Below, one piece after another: positions 63,213-64,000 of a DNA stretch of 64,000 nt; positions within the stretch are counted from its first letter, which is position 1; every line of letters starts with the position of its first letter. The notes beneath the pieces were generated by a model that did no database searches, was not told where the DNA came from, and was given only the letters and a program-made list of their open reading frames with translations. The stretch is from assembly GCF_004803755.1 (NCBI RefSeq), contig NZ_CP032311.1, forward strand, positions 5,110,001 to 5,174,000, given 5' to 3'. Source of the stretch: Pseudomonas sp. DG56-2. GTDB lineage: Bacteria > Pseudomonadota > Gammaproteobacteria > Pseudomonadales > Pseudomonadaceae. The position numbers and the translations under genes are program-made.

Positions 63213-64000
63213 GTACGCCACCCGCAGGCAGCACTAAAAAACGGCTGTTTTCGCGTAACGACTATTTGGCGCCATTACCCATTCCCACCGGGAGAAAACC
63301 TTCCGATGTGCTCAACACCATATGGCGCAAGAACGACGTGTTTCTCGACATTGGTAATTACAGTATCGGTTCGGCGGTGATGGTGCTTTGGCCAATGGTA
63401 ATGCTGTTCGCATTCATGGGATACCTGTTCAGGCATGATCAGGACGATATGCACATATTTGCGATCATGGTTACTTTTATCATCGGAATTCCTACCCTAG
63501 TTCTGATTCAAGGTCTTTTCCGAGAAGTACCTTTACCCGTGCGCTTCAATCGACAGCGTCGTGAAGTATGCGTACCGCAAGCAGATGGCGAGTACTGGAT
63601 TGTCCCCTGGGAAAGCGTGACGGCAGCAGCCACGCAACATTCGTCAGTTAGCCAAGGTGGCAGAGCAACGATGGGAATGTTGTTCATTGGCTTCGAGAAC
63701 CCAGATCCGCACGCCAAGGAGGATAACAAGCATTACTCGCTGGGCTTTGGCTGTGGCGGAGGTACTACGGCGATGGCCCTATGGGAGTGCATGCGCAGCT
63801 ACATGGAGATTGGACCGGAAGCGGTTGAGGATCAGACCGCACGTTTCGACAGATCCAAGGGAATATGGGCCACATACCTGGAAGACCTTATCAAGGCTGC
63901 GAAATTACGAGGGTGGTTTGTAACCGTTTTGTGGGAAGGCTTCTGCGGCATTTTCATTTTTAACACGCTGCTTATCGACGTGCTTGAGCGCTGGAAACTG
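63209..64000 (+). CDS. Putative immunity protein, copy 4 (cut by the window end)
   Basis: The fourth paralogue, open for 264 codons to the end of the window and lacking its final 40-50 residues. The hairpin is unique and a few residues longer (MVLWPMVMLFAFMGYLFRHD, with an acidic loop QDDMH). The distal module equals that of copy 2, identical in the last 105 bases visible. The start at 63209 lies in the ATGA overlap with copy 3. Whether the array continues cannot be seen. Confidence 0.76.
   Translation, partial: MSTPPAGSTKKRLFSRNDYLAPLPIPTGRKPSDVLNTIWRKNDVFLDIGNYSIGSAVMVLWPMVMLFAFMGYLFRHDQDDMHIFAIMVTFIIGIPTLVLIQGLFREVPLPVRFNRQRREVCVPQADGEYWIVPWESVTAAATQHSSVSQGGRATMGMLFIGFENPDPHAKEDNKHYSLGFGCGGGTTAMALWECMRSYMEIGPEAVEDQTARFDRSKGIWATYLEDLIKAAKLRGWFVTVLWEGFCGIFIFNTLLIDVLERWKL

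Larger units (their letters stand above)
60443..64000 (+). repeat. Tandem array of four paralogous genes (about 0.93 kb units)
   Basis: Four head-to-tail copies begin at 60443, 61357, 62286 and 63209; the last is cut by the window end. All begin with the same MSTPPAG(T/S)TKKRLFSR segment and are joined by ATGA. The central blocks are nearly identical in DNA (for example 60820-61010, 61740-61920, 62660-62850, 63590-63780). Two internal regions vary. The array may continue beyond the window. Confidence 0.92.

Overview
The window looks like chromosome of a fluorescent Pseudomonas, most like the P. putida group. The protein families, high GC, codon use and gene order support this: a bauA-mmsA region, an add-type deaminase, a copA-cueR block, a thiolase/FabG/MaoC block, and a tad locus with pprA, fppA and pprB interleaved, as I remember from P. 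aeruginosa and P. putida. I see no rRNA, tRNA, CRISPR array, insertion sequence or integrase.

Region 1 (1-9342) is catabolic and housekeeping. mmsA and bauA (minus strand) degrade beta-alanine and related amino acids, beside a divergent LysR regulator (BauR-like) and a RutR-like TetR regulator. Next come an IMPACT/YigZ protein, an SDR oxidoreductase, a Ca2+/H+ antiporter, an adenine deaminase and an ArsR-type regulator. The 333-base gap at 5369-5701 is unusual: it holds three perfect 9-mer DnaA boxes and a long hairpin.

Region 2 (9343-20972) has a LysR/oxidoreductase pair, a Bcr/CflA exporter and a compact copper-resistance locus. In that locus copZ (minus) and copA-cueR (plus) each carry a near-identical CueR-type promoter. 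A RIO-like kinase, an amino-acid type chemoreceptor and an AraC regulator follow.

Region 3 (20973-28096) holds an SBF symporter, a divergent thiolase versus FabG4-like reductase and MaoC dehydratase set, a MazG-like pyrophosphohydrolase, the tRNA methyltransferase CmoM and two paralogous DUF4136 lipoproteins.

Region 4 (28097-43100) is a complete Tad/Flp type IVb pilus locus. It has tadG, the sensor kinase pprA, a TadE-like pseudopilin, the prepilin peptidase fppA, the regulator pprB, and a long minus-strand operon rcpC-rcpA-tadZ-tadA-tadB-tadC-tadD-DUF3613. Divergent from that operon are the pilin gene flp and a receiver-only protein.

Region 5 (43101-54100) has a two-partner-secretion TpsB porin with no visible TpsA substrate gene, penicillin-binding protein 1C, a small membrane protein, a very large alpha-2-macroglobulin lipoprotein with an intact thioester motif, and a MATE exporter.

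Region 6 (54101-64000, running off the end) is the most interesting part. It is an orphan type VI secretion cassette: vgrG, a DUF4123 adaptor/chaperone and a 1086-residue VasX-like membrane-targeting effector, followed by at least four tandem paralogous membrane proteins that are probably immunity factors. All seven genes are joined by 4-base ATGA overlaps. The four paralogues share a conserved scaffold but differ in two modules, and the distal modules of copies 2 and 4 are about 97 percent identical in DNA. This suggests a recombining, expanding immunity array.
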